From Maribellus maritimus (GTDB lineage: Bacteria > Bacteroidota > Bacteroidia > Bacteroidales > Prolixibacteraceae): a stretch of DNA of 64,000 bases. The translations under genes and the position numbers were made by a program. This document shows positions 1-8,113 of this stretch, piece by piece. The notes under the pieces are model-generated. The model was not told the DNA's origin, made no database searches, and saw only the letters and a program-made list of their open reading frames with translations. The number at the start of each line of letters is the position of its first letter. Within the stretch, counting starts at the first letter, position 1. The stretch is from positions 1-64,000 of the forward strand of contig NZ_JAIKLE010000033.1 of assembly GCF_022267315.1 (NCBI RefSeq), given 5' to 3'.

Positions 1-849
1 ACTGAACCCATTGATGTTTACCCGCTTTTGCGCCCCTTTGCCATTGGCTTGTGTATTATGTTCTTCCCCTCTTTTGTTCTGGGAACAATCAATGTAGTCT
101 TGAGCCCTGTTGTAAAAGGCACCCACCAGATGTTGGAATCCCAGACTTTTGATATGGAAAAATACCGGGATTTAAAAGAAGAACTGGAAATCGAGGCCAT
201 GAAACGGAACCCGGAAACTGCTTTTCTGGTCAGCGATGAGGAGTTTGATAAGCAACTGGATGAGCTGGGATGGAGCCCTTCGGATTTGGCAACCATGTCG
301 GGAATGTATATTGAACGGAGCCTGTATAACATGAAAAAAAATATCCGCGATTTCTTCCGCGAGATTCTGGAAATCCTGTTTCAGGCGGCAGCTTTGGTTA
401 TTGACACCATCCGTACTTTCTTTTTGATTGTACTTTCCATTCTCGGCCCCATTGCTTTTGCCATCAGCATTTATGATGGGTTTCAATCCACCATAACACA
501 ATGGTTCTCCCGTTACATTTCGGTTTATCTCTGGCTCCCGGTTTCAGACCTGTTCAGTTCCATCCTTGCACGGATTCAGGTACTGATGTTGCAGGCAGAT
601 ATTGACAAGCTTCAGGCAGACCCAACCTATTCAGTCGAGGCTTCCAATGGGGTGTATATCGTATTTATGGTTATCGGTATCATCGGCTATTTCACGATTC
701 CAACAGTGGCAAACTGGATTATCATGGCCGGAGGTATGGGCAATTACGGGAAGAATGTAAGTTCATCGGCAAGCAAAGCCGGTTCTGTGGCAGCAGGTGC
801 AGTCGGGGCGTCAGCAGGGAATATATCAGGGAAACTATTAAAAAAATAA
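1..849 (+). CDS. traJ: Conjugative transposon protein TraJ (5' end outside window)
   Basis: Polytopic inner-membrane component of the Bacteroidota conjugative-transposon mating apparatus, a type IV secretion machine. The frame is open to base 1 (it reads TEPIDVYPLLRPFAIGL), so the true start lies upstream and the TTG at 28 is internal. Visible are an N-terminal hydrophobic segment, a charged soluble stretch around bases 160-340, a cluster of hydrophobic helices from about base 380 to 720, and a small-residue Ser/Ala/Gly tail. The layout and the RPFAIGL motif match TraJ as I know it, and traK, traL, traM and traN follow in the canonical order on the same strand. Family assignment is firm. The exact role in the channel (VirB6-like) is from family knowledge. 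Confidence 0.88.
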   Translation, partial: TEPIDVYPLLRPFAIGLCIMFFPSFVLGTINVVLSPVVKGTHQMLESQTFDMEKYRDLKEELEIEAMKRNPETAFLVSDEEFDKQLDELGWSPSDLATMSGMYIERSLYNMKKNIRDFFREILEILFQAAALVIDTIRTFFLIVLSILGPIAFAISIYDGFQSTITQWFSRYISVYLWLPVSDLFSSILARIQVLMLQADIDKLQADPTYSVEASNGVYIVFMVIGIIGYFTIPTVANWIIMAGGMGNYGKNVSSSASKAGSVAAGAVGASAGNISGKLLKK

Positions 850-911
850 AGAGCCTCTCCCGACCTCTCCAAAGGAGAGGAGAAAGAATAAGAATTTTAA
901 AAAAGAAAGTT

Positions 912-1535
912 ATGGAATTTAAATCATTAAAAAATATTGAAACGAGTTTCAGGCAGGTTCGTTTTTTCGGGATTGTATTTGTCATCCTGTGCGCAGGTAT
1001 TACCGGTTATTCGGTTTTCAGCGCTTTTCAGTTTGCCGAGAAACAACGACAGAAAATCTACGTTCTGGACAAAGGGAAATCGTTAATCCTTGCCCTTTCG
1101 CAGGACTTGTCCCAGAACCGTCCGGTGGAAGCGCGGGAACATATCCGGCGATTTCACGAACTGTTCTTTACGCTCTCGCCGGATAAAAACGCCATTGAAT
1201 CCAACATTAACCGGGCCATGTTTCTGGCAGACAAAAGCGTTTACACCTATTACAAAGATTTGGTTGAGAAAGGGTATTTCAACCGGATTATCTCCGGGAA
1301 TATCAACCAGACACTACAGGTGGACAGTGTGGTGGTTGACTTCAGGAATTACCCTTATTCGGCTTTTACCTATGCCCGGCAGGTTATTATCCGGGAGAGT
1401 AATATCACGCAGCGGAGCCTGGTTACCACCTGCGACCTGATTAACTCGGTGCGAAGTGATAACAATCCGCATGGTTTTACGATTGAGAATTTTACGGTAA
1501 AAGAAAACAGGGATATTCAAACCATAAACCGATAG
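912..1535 (+). CDS. traK: Conjugative transposon protein TraK
   Basis: Membrane-anchored part of the conjugation channel. The 207-residue protein has a short cytoplasmic N-terminus, one transmembrane helix at about residues 18-40 and a soluble periplasmic domain, the architecture of VirB8-like TraK proteins of Bacteroidota ICEs. Length and start (MEFKSLKNIET) are typical of the family. It lies 62 bp after traJ and 2 bp before traL, so it is almost certainly cotranscribed. It looks intact. The VirB8-like role is family knowledge and not visible in the sequence. Confidence 0.9.
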   Translation: MEFKSLKNIETSFRQVRFFGIVFVILCAGITGYSVFSAFQFAEKQRQKIYVLDKGKSLILALSQDLSQNRPVEAREHIRRFHELFFTLSPDKNAIESNINRAMFLADKSVYTYYKDLVEKGYFNRIISGNINQTLQVDSVVVDFRNYPYSAFTYARQVIIRESNITQRSLVTTCDLINSVRSDNNPHGFTIENFTVKENRDIQTINR

Positions 1536-1537
1536 CC

Positions 1538-1804
1538 ATGAAGCAAAAAATCAGAAAGACCAGCCGGTTGCTGGATGATACCATCCGAAAAGCATGTGAA
1601 CGGATTCCACAAGAGAAACGCAAAGTTGTTGTGCTTGGATTGTGCTTACTTTTTGCCTCAGTTTTCTCTTTCATGCTTTGGGATTCTTTCAATAATCAGG
1701 AGGTGCAGAAGATACTTGACATTGAGCATATCAAACCTCTTGACTTACCACAGGACAGTTTAATCCATAAACTTAAAGATGTAATTCATGAACAAAAACA
1801 ATAA
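1538..1804 (+). CDS. traL: Conjugative transposon small membrane protein TraL
   Basis: Small 88-residue protein between traK and traM with a basic N-terminus, one hydrophobic segment at about residues 29-46 and a polar C-terminal tail. That is the position and size of the TraL family of Bacteroidota conjugative elements. Its 3' end overlaps the start of traM by 17 bp, suggesting translational coupling. The protein is too short for catalytic motifs, so the call rests on synteny plus topology. Confidence 0.75.
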   Translation: MKQKIRKTSRLLDDTIRKACERIPQEKRKVVVLGLCLLFASVFSFMLWDSFNNQEVQKILDIEHIKPLDLPQDSLIHKLKDVIHEQKQ

Positions 1805-3083
1805 AACGTTACTGAAACCAAAGCAAAAGCAACAGCTAAAAAAGTATGCGGTTTTTGCATTGATGTTTGCTGTTTTTGGTGCAAGCCTCTGGCTTATTTT
1901 TAAACCATCAGAAAAAAGCACGACAACCAAAGGAGCAACGGGATTGAACACAGAACTGCCAATGCCTGCGGAAAGCAACCTGATAAAAGACAAACTCAGC
2001 GCCTTTGAACAGGAGAAGCTTTTTGAGGAAAAGCCAGTTCGTTCGCTGGAACAGTTTTCAGCAATGGTTGGACAGGATGAACTAGAAAAATTAGATTTGT
2101 CTGTGCCAGACAGCAAGGCTGAACAGTCAACATCAAACGGGAAATTCTCTGGTTCAAAACAACCTCAGAAAGCAATACAACATTCTGCTTCGGCTTATAA
2201 GGGGATTAATAAAACACTTAACAGTTTCTATGAAAAGCCAAAAGAGGATTCTGAAAATGAAAAGTTGAAAAAGGAAATTGAGGAGTTAAAAAATCAACTC
2301 GCGCAGAAAGAACAAGGAGGCAGTGTGGATGAACAGTTAAGGCTAATGGAAAAATCCTATCAACTGGCTTCCAAATATATGCCGGAATCTTCCGGGCAGG
2401 CTGCTGCAACTGAAGTTTCAGCAACAAAATCTCAACCAACAGAAACGGAAAAGCAACCGGTTCCTTCAAAACCTGTTAGGACCATTTCGGATAATACCGT
2501 TTCTGCACTGGGGCAGAATATTAGTGATTCGGCTTTTATCGGGCAGGTCTCAACACCTCGTAATTATTCTTTTATAACGGCTGGAAATGAGAAAACTCAG
2601 AAAGACCGGAATACGATTTGGGCATGTGTAAACAGCACCCAGACAGTGGTTAACGGGCAAAACGTAAAACTTCGCCTGCTTGAACCGGTGGAAACCGGTG
2701 GTTTTAAACTTCCGAAAAATTCGCTAATAACCGGCATCGCTCAAATTCAGGGAGAACGTTTGCAGATATTTATTCAATCCCTGGAACACAATGGGAATAT
2801 TATCCCGGTTCAATTAAATGCCTACGACACAGACGGACAGCAAGGCCTGTTTATTCCTGGCTCTGTGGAAACAACGGCTTTAAAAGAAATCACTGCTTCT
2901 ATGGGGCGTGATGCTGGGACAAGCATTAGTATTACACAGGGCACAACTGCAGGACAGCAACTGGCGGCTGATGTGGGACGAAGTTTTATTCAGGGGACTT
3001 CCCAATATGTTTCAAAAAAACTACGGACTACCAAAATAACTCTGAAAGCCGGGCATCGCTTGTTGTTGATGCCATCCAACTAA
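1788..3083 (+). CDS. traM: Conjugative transposon protein TraM
   Basis: 431-residue inner-membrane/periplasm-spanning protein of the mating channel. It has a Lys-rich cytoplasmic N-terminus, one transmembrane helix at about residues 17-36, a long charged linker containing a predicted coiled coil (a KLKKEIEELKNQLAQKEQ stretch), and a C-terminal beta-rich domain from about residue 250. The VirB10-like organisation (anchor, flexible linker, C-terminal domain) is typical of TraM. It overlaps traL at the 5' end and is followed 33 bp later by traN. No frameshift or truncation is seen. Confidence 0.9.
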   Translation: MNKNNKTLLKPKQKQQLKKYAVFALMFAVFGASLWLIFKPSEKSTTTKGATGLNTELPMPAESNLIKDKLSAFEQEKLFEEKPVRSLEQFSAMVGQDELEKLDLSVPDSKAEQSTSNGKFSGSKQPQKAIQHSASAYKGINKTLNSFYEKPKEDSENEKLKKEIEELKNQLAQKEQGGSVDEQLRLMEKSYQLASKYMPESSGQAAATEVSATKSQPTETEKQPVPSKPVRTISDNTVSALGQNISDSAFIGQVSTPRNYSFITAGNEKTQKDRNTIWACVNSTQTVVNGQNVKLRLLEPVETGGFKLPKNSLITGIAQIQGERLQIFIQSLEHNGNIIPVQLNAYDTDGQQGLFIPGSVETTALKEITASMGRDAGTSISITQGTTAGQQLAADVGRSFIQGTSQYVSKKLRTTKITLKAGHRLLLMPSN

Positions 3084-3116
3084 AGTCAACTTGTTTAATC
3101 TTAAAAATTCATTAAA

Positions 3117-3998
3117 ATGAAACCAATAATTTTTGTCCTTTTATATCTATCAACTTTATCCCTTTTTGCTCAAAACGATTATACAAAAGTTATCCCTAAA
3201 AACAACGTAATTCCTTCCTATTATCTGGAGGTTACTTATGACAAAACGGTTCACCTCATTTTCCCTTCGGGGATTTCCTATATTGATTTGGGCTCATCCA
3301 ATATTATAGCGGGAAAAGCAGAGGGTGCGGAGAATGTAGTTCGGGTAAAAGCTGCTATAAAAGGTTTTACAGAAGAAACCAACTTTTCAGTGATTACCGA
3401 TGAAGGCAGCTTTTACTCATTCATCGTGAATTATTCGAAAGAACCAGAAAAATTAAGCATTGAAATGAAAGATTTTCTTCATAACAACAAGTTAACCAAT
3501 CGTCCTGAAAATTCCATGGAGGTTCAACTTTCTGATTTGGGGAATGAATCGCCGCAAGCGGTACAGATGGCAATGGAGAAAATCTATAAAGCCAACCGGA
3601 AAAAAGTTAAACATGTAAAAAGCAATCAATTTGGAATTGAGTTCCAACTCAGGGGAATTTTCAGCCATAACGGGCTATTGTTCCTGCATACTGAAATCAA
3701 GAACACCTCTGACATTCCATTTGATATTGACTTCCTTGTTTTCAAAATCGTCGATAAAAAAGTAGTCAAACGGACTGCTATTCAGGAAACCATCATAGAA
3801 CCTGTGCGGGCTTACAATTATCTGACCTCGGTTAATGGGAAAGAAGGAGAAAGCACCGTTTTTGCATTTAAGAAATTTACCATTCCTGATAAAAAACAAC
3901 TGGTTGTTGAGCTGTTCGAAAAGAATGGAGGAAGGCATCAGCGATTTGTTATCAAAAACGGGGATTTGGCAAAAGCTTGTTCAGTTAAGAAACTGTAA
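3117..3998 (+). CDS. traN: Conjugative transposon protein TraN (DUF4138 family)
   Basis: Periplasmic/outer-membrane-associated mating-channel protein of 293 residues. The N-terminus is a clear signal peptide (hydrophobic stretch ending LFAQN at about residue 20). The mature part begins with the short beta strands typical of TraN/VirB9-like proteins, including the segment VHLIFPSGISYIDLGSSNI near residues 46-64. It is the last tra gene on this strand: a strong hairpin terminator lies 86 bp downstream and the next genes face the other way. The family call is good; VirB9-like function is from family knowledge. Confidence 0.9.
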   Translation: MKPIIFVLLYLSTLSLFAQNDYTKVIPKNNVIPSYYLEVTYDKTVHLIFPSGISYIDLGSSNIIAGKAEGAENVVRVKAAIKGFTEETNFSVITDEGSFYSFIVNYSKEPEKLSIEMKDFLHNNKLTNRPENSMEVQLSDLGNESPQAVQMAMEKIYKANRKKVKHVKSNQFGIEFQLRGIFSHNGLLFLHTEIKNTSDIPFDIDFLVFKIVDKKVVKRTAIQETIIEPVRAYNYLTSVNGKEGESTVFAFKKFTIPDKKQLVVELFEKNGGRHQRFVIKNGDLAKACSVKKL

Positions 3999-4083
3999 TA
4001 TATTATTGTTTAATAATCATAATTTCAGTACCTTTATTATTGGTAGGTCATCCCGACCTATCGTGTGTTTGGGGGTTAACATG

Positions 4084-4113
4084 AAAGGCAACTGTTGAGT
4101 TGCCTTTTCTTTT
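4084..4113 (+). terminator. Rho-independent terminator after traN
   Basis: A perfect 9-bp stem (AAAGGCAAC / GTTGCCTTT) with a 6-base loop, followed by a T-rich run. It ends the tra operon. Convergent small genes start just beyond it on the other strand. Confidence 0.8.
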
Positions 4114-4125
4114 ATTTTTCAAAAT

Positions 4126-4350
4126 TTAGAGGGCTAACAACCCAAAAAACATTGCTAAGGATATACCAATAACCAAAACAATCCCAATGATTATAACAAT
4201 TATATTCTTTGCAAATTCAATAAGAAACATGATACCAATATAAGCCAACAAGCACCACCAAAAACTTAATCCGGTGATATACGAAGCAAGAGCAATAATA
4301 GCAAGCCTGAGAATCCATCGAACCGGGAGATTATTAAATATTCTTTTCAT
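4126..4350 (-). CDS. Small membrane protein, unknown function
   Basis: A 74-residue protein of two or three hydrophobic helices with a basic N-terminus (MKRIFNNLPVRW). I do not recognise a family. It is the last gene of a minus-strand trio (4751-5095, 4361-4738, this one) with gaps of 10-12 bp, so it is probably cotranscribed and belongs to the ICE. Its placement next to tra genes suggests an element-specific accessory role, for example entry exclusion or membrane adaptation, but nothing in the sequence proves it. Confidence 0.5.
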   Translation of the reverse strand: MKRIFNNLPVRWILRLAIIALASYITGLSFWWCLLAYIGIMFLIEFAKNIIVIIIGIVLVIGISLAMFFGLLAL

Positions 4351-4360
4351 AATGGGTCGG

Positions 4361-4738
4361 TTAGAAGATTGATAATTGTGTACCTCTTTTCAACTTTTGA
4401 TTTACCACTAAGATTCTTTCAACATATCTATTCTCCTTTGCAGCAAATCGAACCATTGTTTCTAACGAAGAATCGGGATAAGTATCCAAAAACCACACCA
4501 AAGAGTAGGGCATAATCCAGTGAGATTGATATGTCATTTTCTTTGTATTCAGGGTTTCAAACTCGAAATGAAAAACAGGGGTATCGATTTCTGACAAGTC
4601 GTGGGTTTCATATTCATCCTTGTTTTTATTACTAAATGGCAGATATTTCACTTTGCATTGGTACTCAATTACCCCCTGTTTGTATTTGAAGGTGATATCC
4701 TGCTTCCAGTCTCTATTCAAATCAGCTAATTTCATCAC
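4361..4738 (-). CDS. Hypothetical ICE protein
   Basis: A 125-residue soluble protein with no signal peptide and no recognised domain. It is rich in aromatic and charged residues and contains a WIMPYSLVWFLDTYPDSS segment. The start could be either of two adjacent Met codons (4738 or 4735). It is the middle gene of the minus-strand trio, 10 bp upstream of the small membrane protein gene, in the usual position of ICE-encoded hypothetical proteins. It has no predicted function. Confidence 0.5.
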   Translation of the reverse strand: MMKLADLNRDWKQDITFKYKQGVIEYQCKVKYLPFSNKNKDEYETHDLSEIDTPVFHFEFETLNTKKMTYQSHWIMPYSLVWFLDTYPDSSLETMVRFAAKENRYVERILVVNQKLKRGTQLSIF

Positions 4739-4750
4739 TTTGCTTTTTGA

Positions 4751-5095
4751 TTAGTAAACTAATTCCCCGCCATAGCGGAAGGATACAATGTCCTCATGAA
4801 TGGTCTCAATCACGTTATACACCGCATCATCAGAAAGTGTAGAACCTTGCCAGAATATCCGTTTTTCAACTGAACTGCAAATCGTACAACCTCTATTGCT
4901 GCTTATAACTACGTGTACCTGATTTTGGATGAAAAAATCGAAATCCGTTGAATATTCTGCCTCTTTAATTTTTACAAATTTTTGCTTGATAATTGGGAAT
5001 TTTCCACCAAAGCTTATGCGGATTCCGGAGGAGAGTGAGTTTTGTTTTTCGTTACTCACATTTTCAATTCCGTTATTTCCATTTTTCTTTTTCAT
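4751..5095 (-). CDS. Hypothetical ICE protein
   Basis: About 114 residues from the ATG at 5095. An upstream in-frame ATG at 5263 exists, but the extra 56 residues are low-quality (Thr repeats, no conserved look), so I prefer 5095. The first ~30 residues are polar and Asn-rich. The remainder forms a compact domain with a CTIC motif and a closing FRYGGELVY. No family is recognised. It is the promoter-proximal gene of the minus-strand trio, 12 bp before the next one. Confidence 0.45.
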   Translation of the reverse strand: MKKKNGNNGIENVSNEKQNSLSSGIRISFGGKFPIIKQKFVKIKEAEYSTDFDFFIQNQVHVVISSNRGCTICSSVEKRIFWQGSTLSDDAVYNVIETIHEDIVSFRYGGELVY

Positions 5096-5467
5096 AGTAT
5101 TATCATTTAATGTTATGCGTCTTTCCATCGGGTCGGTCGTTGTTGTTTTGGTGGCTAAAAAAGGTAGTGTTTGGGAATGCAGGTTTTTTGCGGGAAATAC
5201 TATCTGATGAAGGAGGATGGAGATTTTCTGCAAAACCGGAGGCTTGAACTTGCATACCCACAAAACACGGATTTACCTTTGCCATCGGAACAACAATGGC
5301 CGAACGGAAAAGCATGATTTTAAAATCGTAACTAGAGAAAGAAGAATCTGTAAAAATGTGATTTGAAAAGTTAGTATTGCTTTTTTCGAAAAGCCATTAA
5401 ACATTCACAACAATTTTATGTGTCGGAAAAAACAAGTGTAGAAGCTGAATGTAAAACAGCGAGGTCT

Positions 5468-5601
5468 GTTCGGAGACAGGGCGAGCGAAATGAAATGAAG
5501 CATTTACTCTTGTGCGCGGTGCCAAAGGTTACTGAGTGAAAGAAATGTTCCGAACAGGTTCGGAGAAATGCCTGGAATGAAGTTACCGGAGGCACTGGAA
5601 C
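5468..5601. repeat. Degenerate repeat, copy 1
   Basis: First of two related ~130-bp blocks. Shared words with copy 2, in the same order, are AGCGAAATG, TTACTCTT, GCGGKG, CGGAATGAAG/TGGAATGAAG and a closing GGAGGYACKGGAAC. The origin is unknown; it could be a structured RNA, a decayed element end or an origin-like region of the ICE. Confidence 0.5.
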
Positions 5602-5655
5602 TTTATTTGAAATTTTTAAAGGTGTAGGCAAGGCAAGTGTAACGACGAAATGAGC

Positions 5656-5781
5656 GGTTCAATCCGGCTCAGGGTGACTTAGCGAAATGCAGGAGTTACT
5701 CTTACGCGGGGTACAGGAAGCTTCTGAATGCAGGATGTGAGGGATGAATGACCGGAATGAAGGGGCTGGAGGTACGGGAAC
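5656..5781. repeat. Degenerate repeat, copy 2
   Basis: Second block, about 187 bp downstream of copy 1 and in the same orientation. It shares the same ordered words with several substitutions and small indels. It ends about 140 bp before the left Thoeris inverted repeat. Confidence 0.5.
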
Positions 5782-5873
5782 GTCAATCAGTATTTTGTTT
5801 GAATTTGGACTTTTGTCAATTAGAGAAGCAACAGAGATAATTCCCCAAAATATTAATCTATAATGGAACATAA

Positions 5874-5907
5874 TTGATATGTAGCAATTTAAATTCAATT
5901 CATTTTG
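5874..5907 (+). promoter_or_regulatory. Possible thsB promoter outside the inverted repeat
   Basis: TTG at 5874-5876 and TCATTTTG at 5900-5907, one mismatch from the Bacteroidota TAnnTTTG -7 box, 23 bp apart. If real, transcription would start near 5914, just outside the inverted repeat at 5920, so the promoter would stay put if the segment inverts. Confidence 0.3.
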
Positions 5908-5919
5908 TATTTTTATACC

Positions 5920-5944
5920 AATAACGGATAACTAAACATTATCA
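5920..5944 (+). repeat. Left copy of 25-bp inverted repeat flanking Thoeris
   Basis: Perfectly complementary to 8114-8138 over 25 bp; the core word is ATAACGGATAACTAAACAT. Within the repeat, imperfect 7-bp arms AATAACG and CATTATC flank a 10-bp centre, the general form of a tyrosine-recombinase crossover site. It lies 17 bp upstream of the thsB start codon. Confidence 0.85.
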
Positions 5945-5961
5945 CGCTTTTAAATAGTCTA

Positions 5962-6723
5962 ATGGATGAATCTCGGTTAAAAACAGGGAAAAGGATTTTT
6001 TTTTGTTTATCAAGTAAAGATAGGCAAGCTGTGGTAGAATCAATAGTGTACCATATGTCAAACTTTGGTTTTGCCATTTGGTATGATAGACATAAGATGT
6101 TAATGGGAGATAAACGGAACTATAAGAATTTTATTGAAGGAATATTACAAACGGAGTATGCAATTATTGTTATGAGTAAAAACTCGATTCAATCGAGCTG
6201 TGTTGCTGAAGAGATGGAACACTTGAAGAAACAATATGACAAAAACATAATCACTATCTTCCCAATATTCTACAATATTTCACCAGAAGAACTTCCTGAA
6301 AAATATCAATGGCTAACCGAACTTGTTTATAAAGAGCTCAACGGCCATTCGGGCACTTTGTTGACCTGCAATCATATAATTACTAAAATCCTGTCTGATG
6401 AGCTTAAAAAATGTACGTATCCAACATTAAATGAATTGCTCTACTATCTGGAATCTCATAGTAAGGATAAATTCATTATCAATATGCTTTCATCCTATTT
6501 AGAAATAAGTGGTGAAAATCACAATGCTCGCATATCAATACTATATAGTATGTGTATCTATCTTTCAACTACCACAAGGAATATCAATATGTTTCCACAG
6601 TATTATTGGAAGGGATTTGAGCGCATATTTTCTTACACTAAACTAAATTTGGCCGCAGATTTACGTGAAACACTTATATTGGAAATCCAAACAATGATAT
6701 TATTAAATAAACTTTACTGCTGA
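5962..6723 (+). CDS. thsB: TIR-domain protein ThsB, type I Thoeris sensor
   Basis: Predicted NADase that, on phage infection, makes a cyclic ADP-ribose-type signal that activates ThsA. The first ~140 of 253 residues form a TIR domain: RIFFCLSSKDRQ at 11-22 (strand A and box 1), FAIWYDRHKM at 37-46 (BB loop) and SSCVAEEMEHL at 78-88 with the likely catalytic Glu at 83 or 84. The remaining ~110 residues are a helical extension I do not recognise, longer than in the ~190-residue Bacillus ThsB. Identity rests on pairing with the SIR2-SLOG gene, which is convergent with a 10-bp overlap. The gene lies between inverted repeats and beside a recombinase. It is clearly AT-richer than the tra genes, consistent with acquisition. 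Confidence 0.82.
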   Translation: MDESRLKTGKRIFFCLSSKDRQAVVESIVYHMSNFGFAIWYDRHKMLMGDKRNYKNFIEGILQTEYAIIVMSKNSIQSSCVAEEMEHLKKQYDKNIITIFPIFYNISPEELPEKYQWLTELVYKELNGHSGTLLTCNHIITKILSDELKKCTYPTLNELLYYLESHSKDKFIINMLSSYLEISGENHNARISILYSMCIYLSTTTRNINMFPQYYWKGFERIFSYTKLNLAADLRETLILEIQTMILLNKLYC

Positions 6724-8108
6724 ATATCTTTTATAATTTGTACTACTACTCTGGCAAGTTCATCCGGGTTTGTTTTGTCATCTAATCTATCAATGTATTT
6801 TTCTAAATATCCATAACGCGTTATATTGTTTTTAACTTCTTGCCAAATTTTTCTTGCCTCATAACCAGTTGCTCCAATCGGAATAACCTTTAGATTATTC
6901 TCTAATGCGATTTTAAATTCTTGATACGTACCTTCTGAACCGTTTGCATCATCTCTTTCTTGACCACACAAAAAGACTGCGATACCAGAATCATGCTGAG
7001 CATACTCTCTCATTCGTCGTGTAATATCATTCGGCTTACCATCGCTTCCGTGCTGATAGTACTTATCTGGACGAAGAACTAGACTTTTACTAACAATATG
7101 ATTATTTTCTACCAGCCATCGAAGAGAATTTCCTGCAATCAAATCACCTAACCGTCTTCCCATTCCGGAACATATTTTGAAGCTATTTTCCAACAACAAA
7201 GTTGTTAATTTCTCCGATAAAATTGTAACAAAGTCTTGCTCTTCTTTTAAAATACTTCTGAATGATCCAGAAAAGAAGATTTGTCTTTTTCGTAGTCGAT
7301 CACTTATTTCATCTAGGACAATTGGTATCTCGCTGTAAGAATCTACCACTAGTGTTTTAATTCCATATCTCCTTTCTAAATCTTTAATGAAAAAATCAAA
7401 GTCTTGTCTTTTTTTATCTCTCTTTAATATTGTATAATGGTATTGATTTAGCTCTCCAAAGTATTTTTTCACTTCACTCAGTGCAGACAGAATTACTGTG
7501 TCAGTAAAGCTATTGCCTAAAAAGAAAAATGTATTTTGAACAAGTTCTCTTCTGAGGAAGGTAAGCATTCCACTATGGTCATCTCTATATTTTTCCAGGT
7601 CGCTTTGTGTGAGCACCCAACTTTTTCTATCTTCAAGATGACCATTCAACTTAAAGACCTTAAAGTTAGCTCTACTAAGATTAGCTTGAACATTTGTGAG
7701 ATCAGTATCCTTATAGATTATTATAGGTCTAACAGCATGTTTAAATTCTATGTTTCTTTCTAAAACTTGATCAAAGTTGGTTGTCCAAAAGCTATCGATA
7801 GGCAGTTTTAGGGCACTTTCGATTCCCTCGCTTTTGTATGATAGAGTGCTCAATTTCTCGTATACTCGTTGCTTTACTGTTGATAGACCTAATTCATTAA
7901 CACAGTACTGAAAAATCTTGTAGTAATCATTTTCTTTCTTAAGGTCAATTCCAATATCATTCGCTATATCTTCGAGTAGTCCCTCCCAAGAAGGGAATCC
8001 TGCACCAACACTAACGCCTGCCCCTAAAAAGAAAGACAAATTGGATAATTTTAATTGATTGGTGAAATTGTCAATAAATACCTTTTTCGCTTTTATATAT
8101 TCTTGCAT
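6714..8108 (-). CDS. thsA: SIR2-SLOG protein ThsA, type I Thoeris effector
   Basis: Predicted NAD-depleting effector of 464 residues. The N-terminal SIR2 domain shows FLGAGVS at 27-33, TTNFD at 109-113 (Asn111) and KLNGH at 153-157 (His157). This layout matches the catalytic Asn/His pair of Bacillus ThsA. From about residue 276 a SLOG domain follows (FFSGSFRS, CSGMGRRLGDLIAG, GSEGTYQEF, IPIGATGYEA), the pocket that binds the cyclic ADP-ribose signal in this family. Length is nearly that of characterised ThsA. The start ATG at 8106-8108 is 5 bp from the right inverted repeat. Upstream and codirectional, 41 bp away, is the tyrosine recombinase, so thsA may be read from the recombinase promoter in the present orientation. 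Confidence 0.87.
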   Translation of the reverse strand: MQEYIKAKKVFIDNFTNQLKLSNLSFFLGAGVSVGAGFPSWEGLLEDIANDIGIDLKKENDYYKIFQYCVNELGLSTVKQRVYEKLSTLSYKSEGIESALKLPIDSFWTTNFDQVLERNIEFKHAVRPIIIYKDTDLTNVQANLSRANFKVFKLNGHLEDRKSWVLTQSDLEKYRDDHSGMLTFLRRELVQNTFFFLGNSFTDTVILSALSEVKKYFGELNQYHYTILKRDKKRQDFDFFIKDLERRYGIKTLVVDSYSEIPIVLDEISDRLRKRQIFFSGSFRSILKEEQDFVTILSEKLTTLLLENSFKICSGMGRRLGDLIAGNSLRWLVENNHIVSKSLVLRPDKYYQHGSDGKPNDITRRMREYAQHDSGIAVFLCGQERDDANGSEGTYQEFKIALENNLKVIPIGATGYEARKIWQEVKNNITRYGYLEKYIDRLDDKTNPDELARVVVQIIKDIQQ

Positions 8109-8113
8109 TTGGC

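Larger units (their letters stand above)
5096..5961. other. Gene-poor stretch between ICE genes and Thoeris
   Basis: About 865 bp with no convincing gene. It carries the 5' region of the minus-strand trio, two degenerate repeats (5468-5601 and 5656-5781), a possible promoter for thsB (5874-5907) and the left copy of the Thoeris inverted repeat (5920-5944). Short minus-strand reading frames across the repeats look repeat-derived, not genic. Confidence 0.6.

Noticed and set aside
4929-5207. 92-codon plus-strand reading frame
   Set aside because: Opposite strand of the hypothetical gene at 4751-5095 and of its leader; low-complexity Phe/Ser-rich translation typical of an antisense shadow.
5416-5898. 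Two minus-strand reading frames sharing a VPVPPxxSF word
   Set aside because: They lie over the degenerate direct repeats, so the shared word follows from repeated DNA. No start context or codon pattern supports translation.
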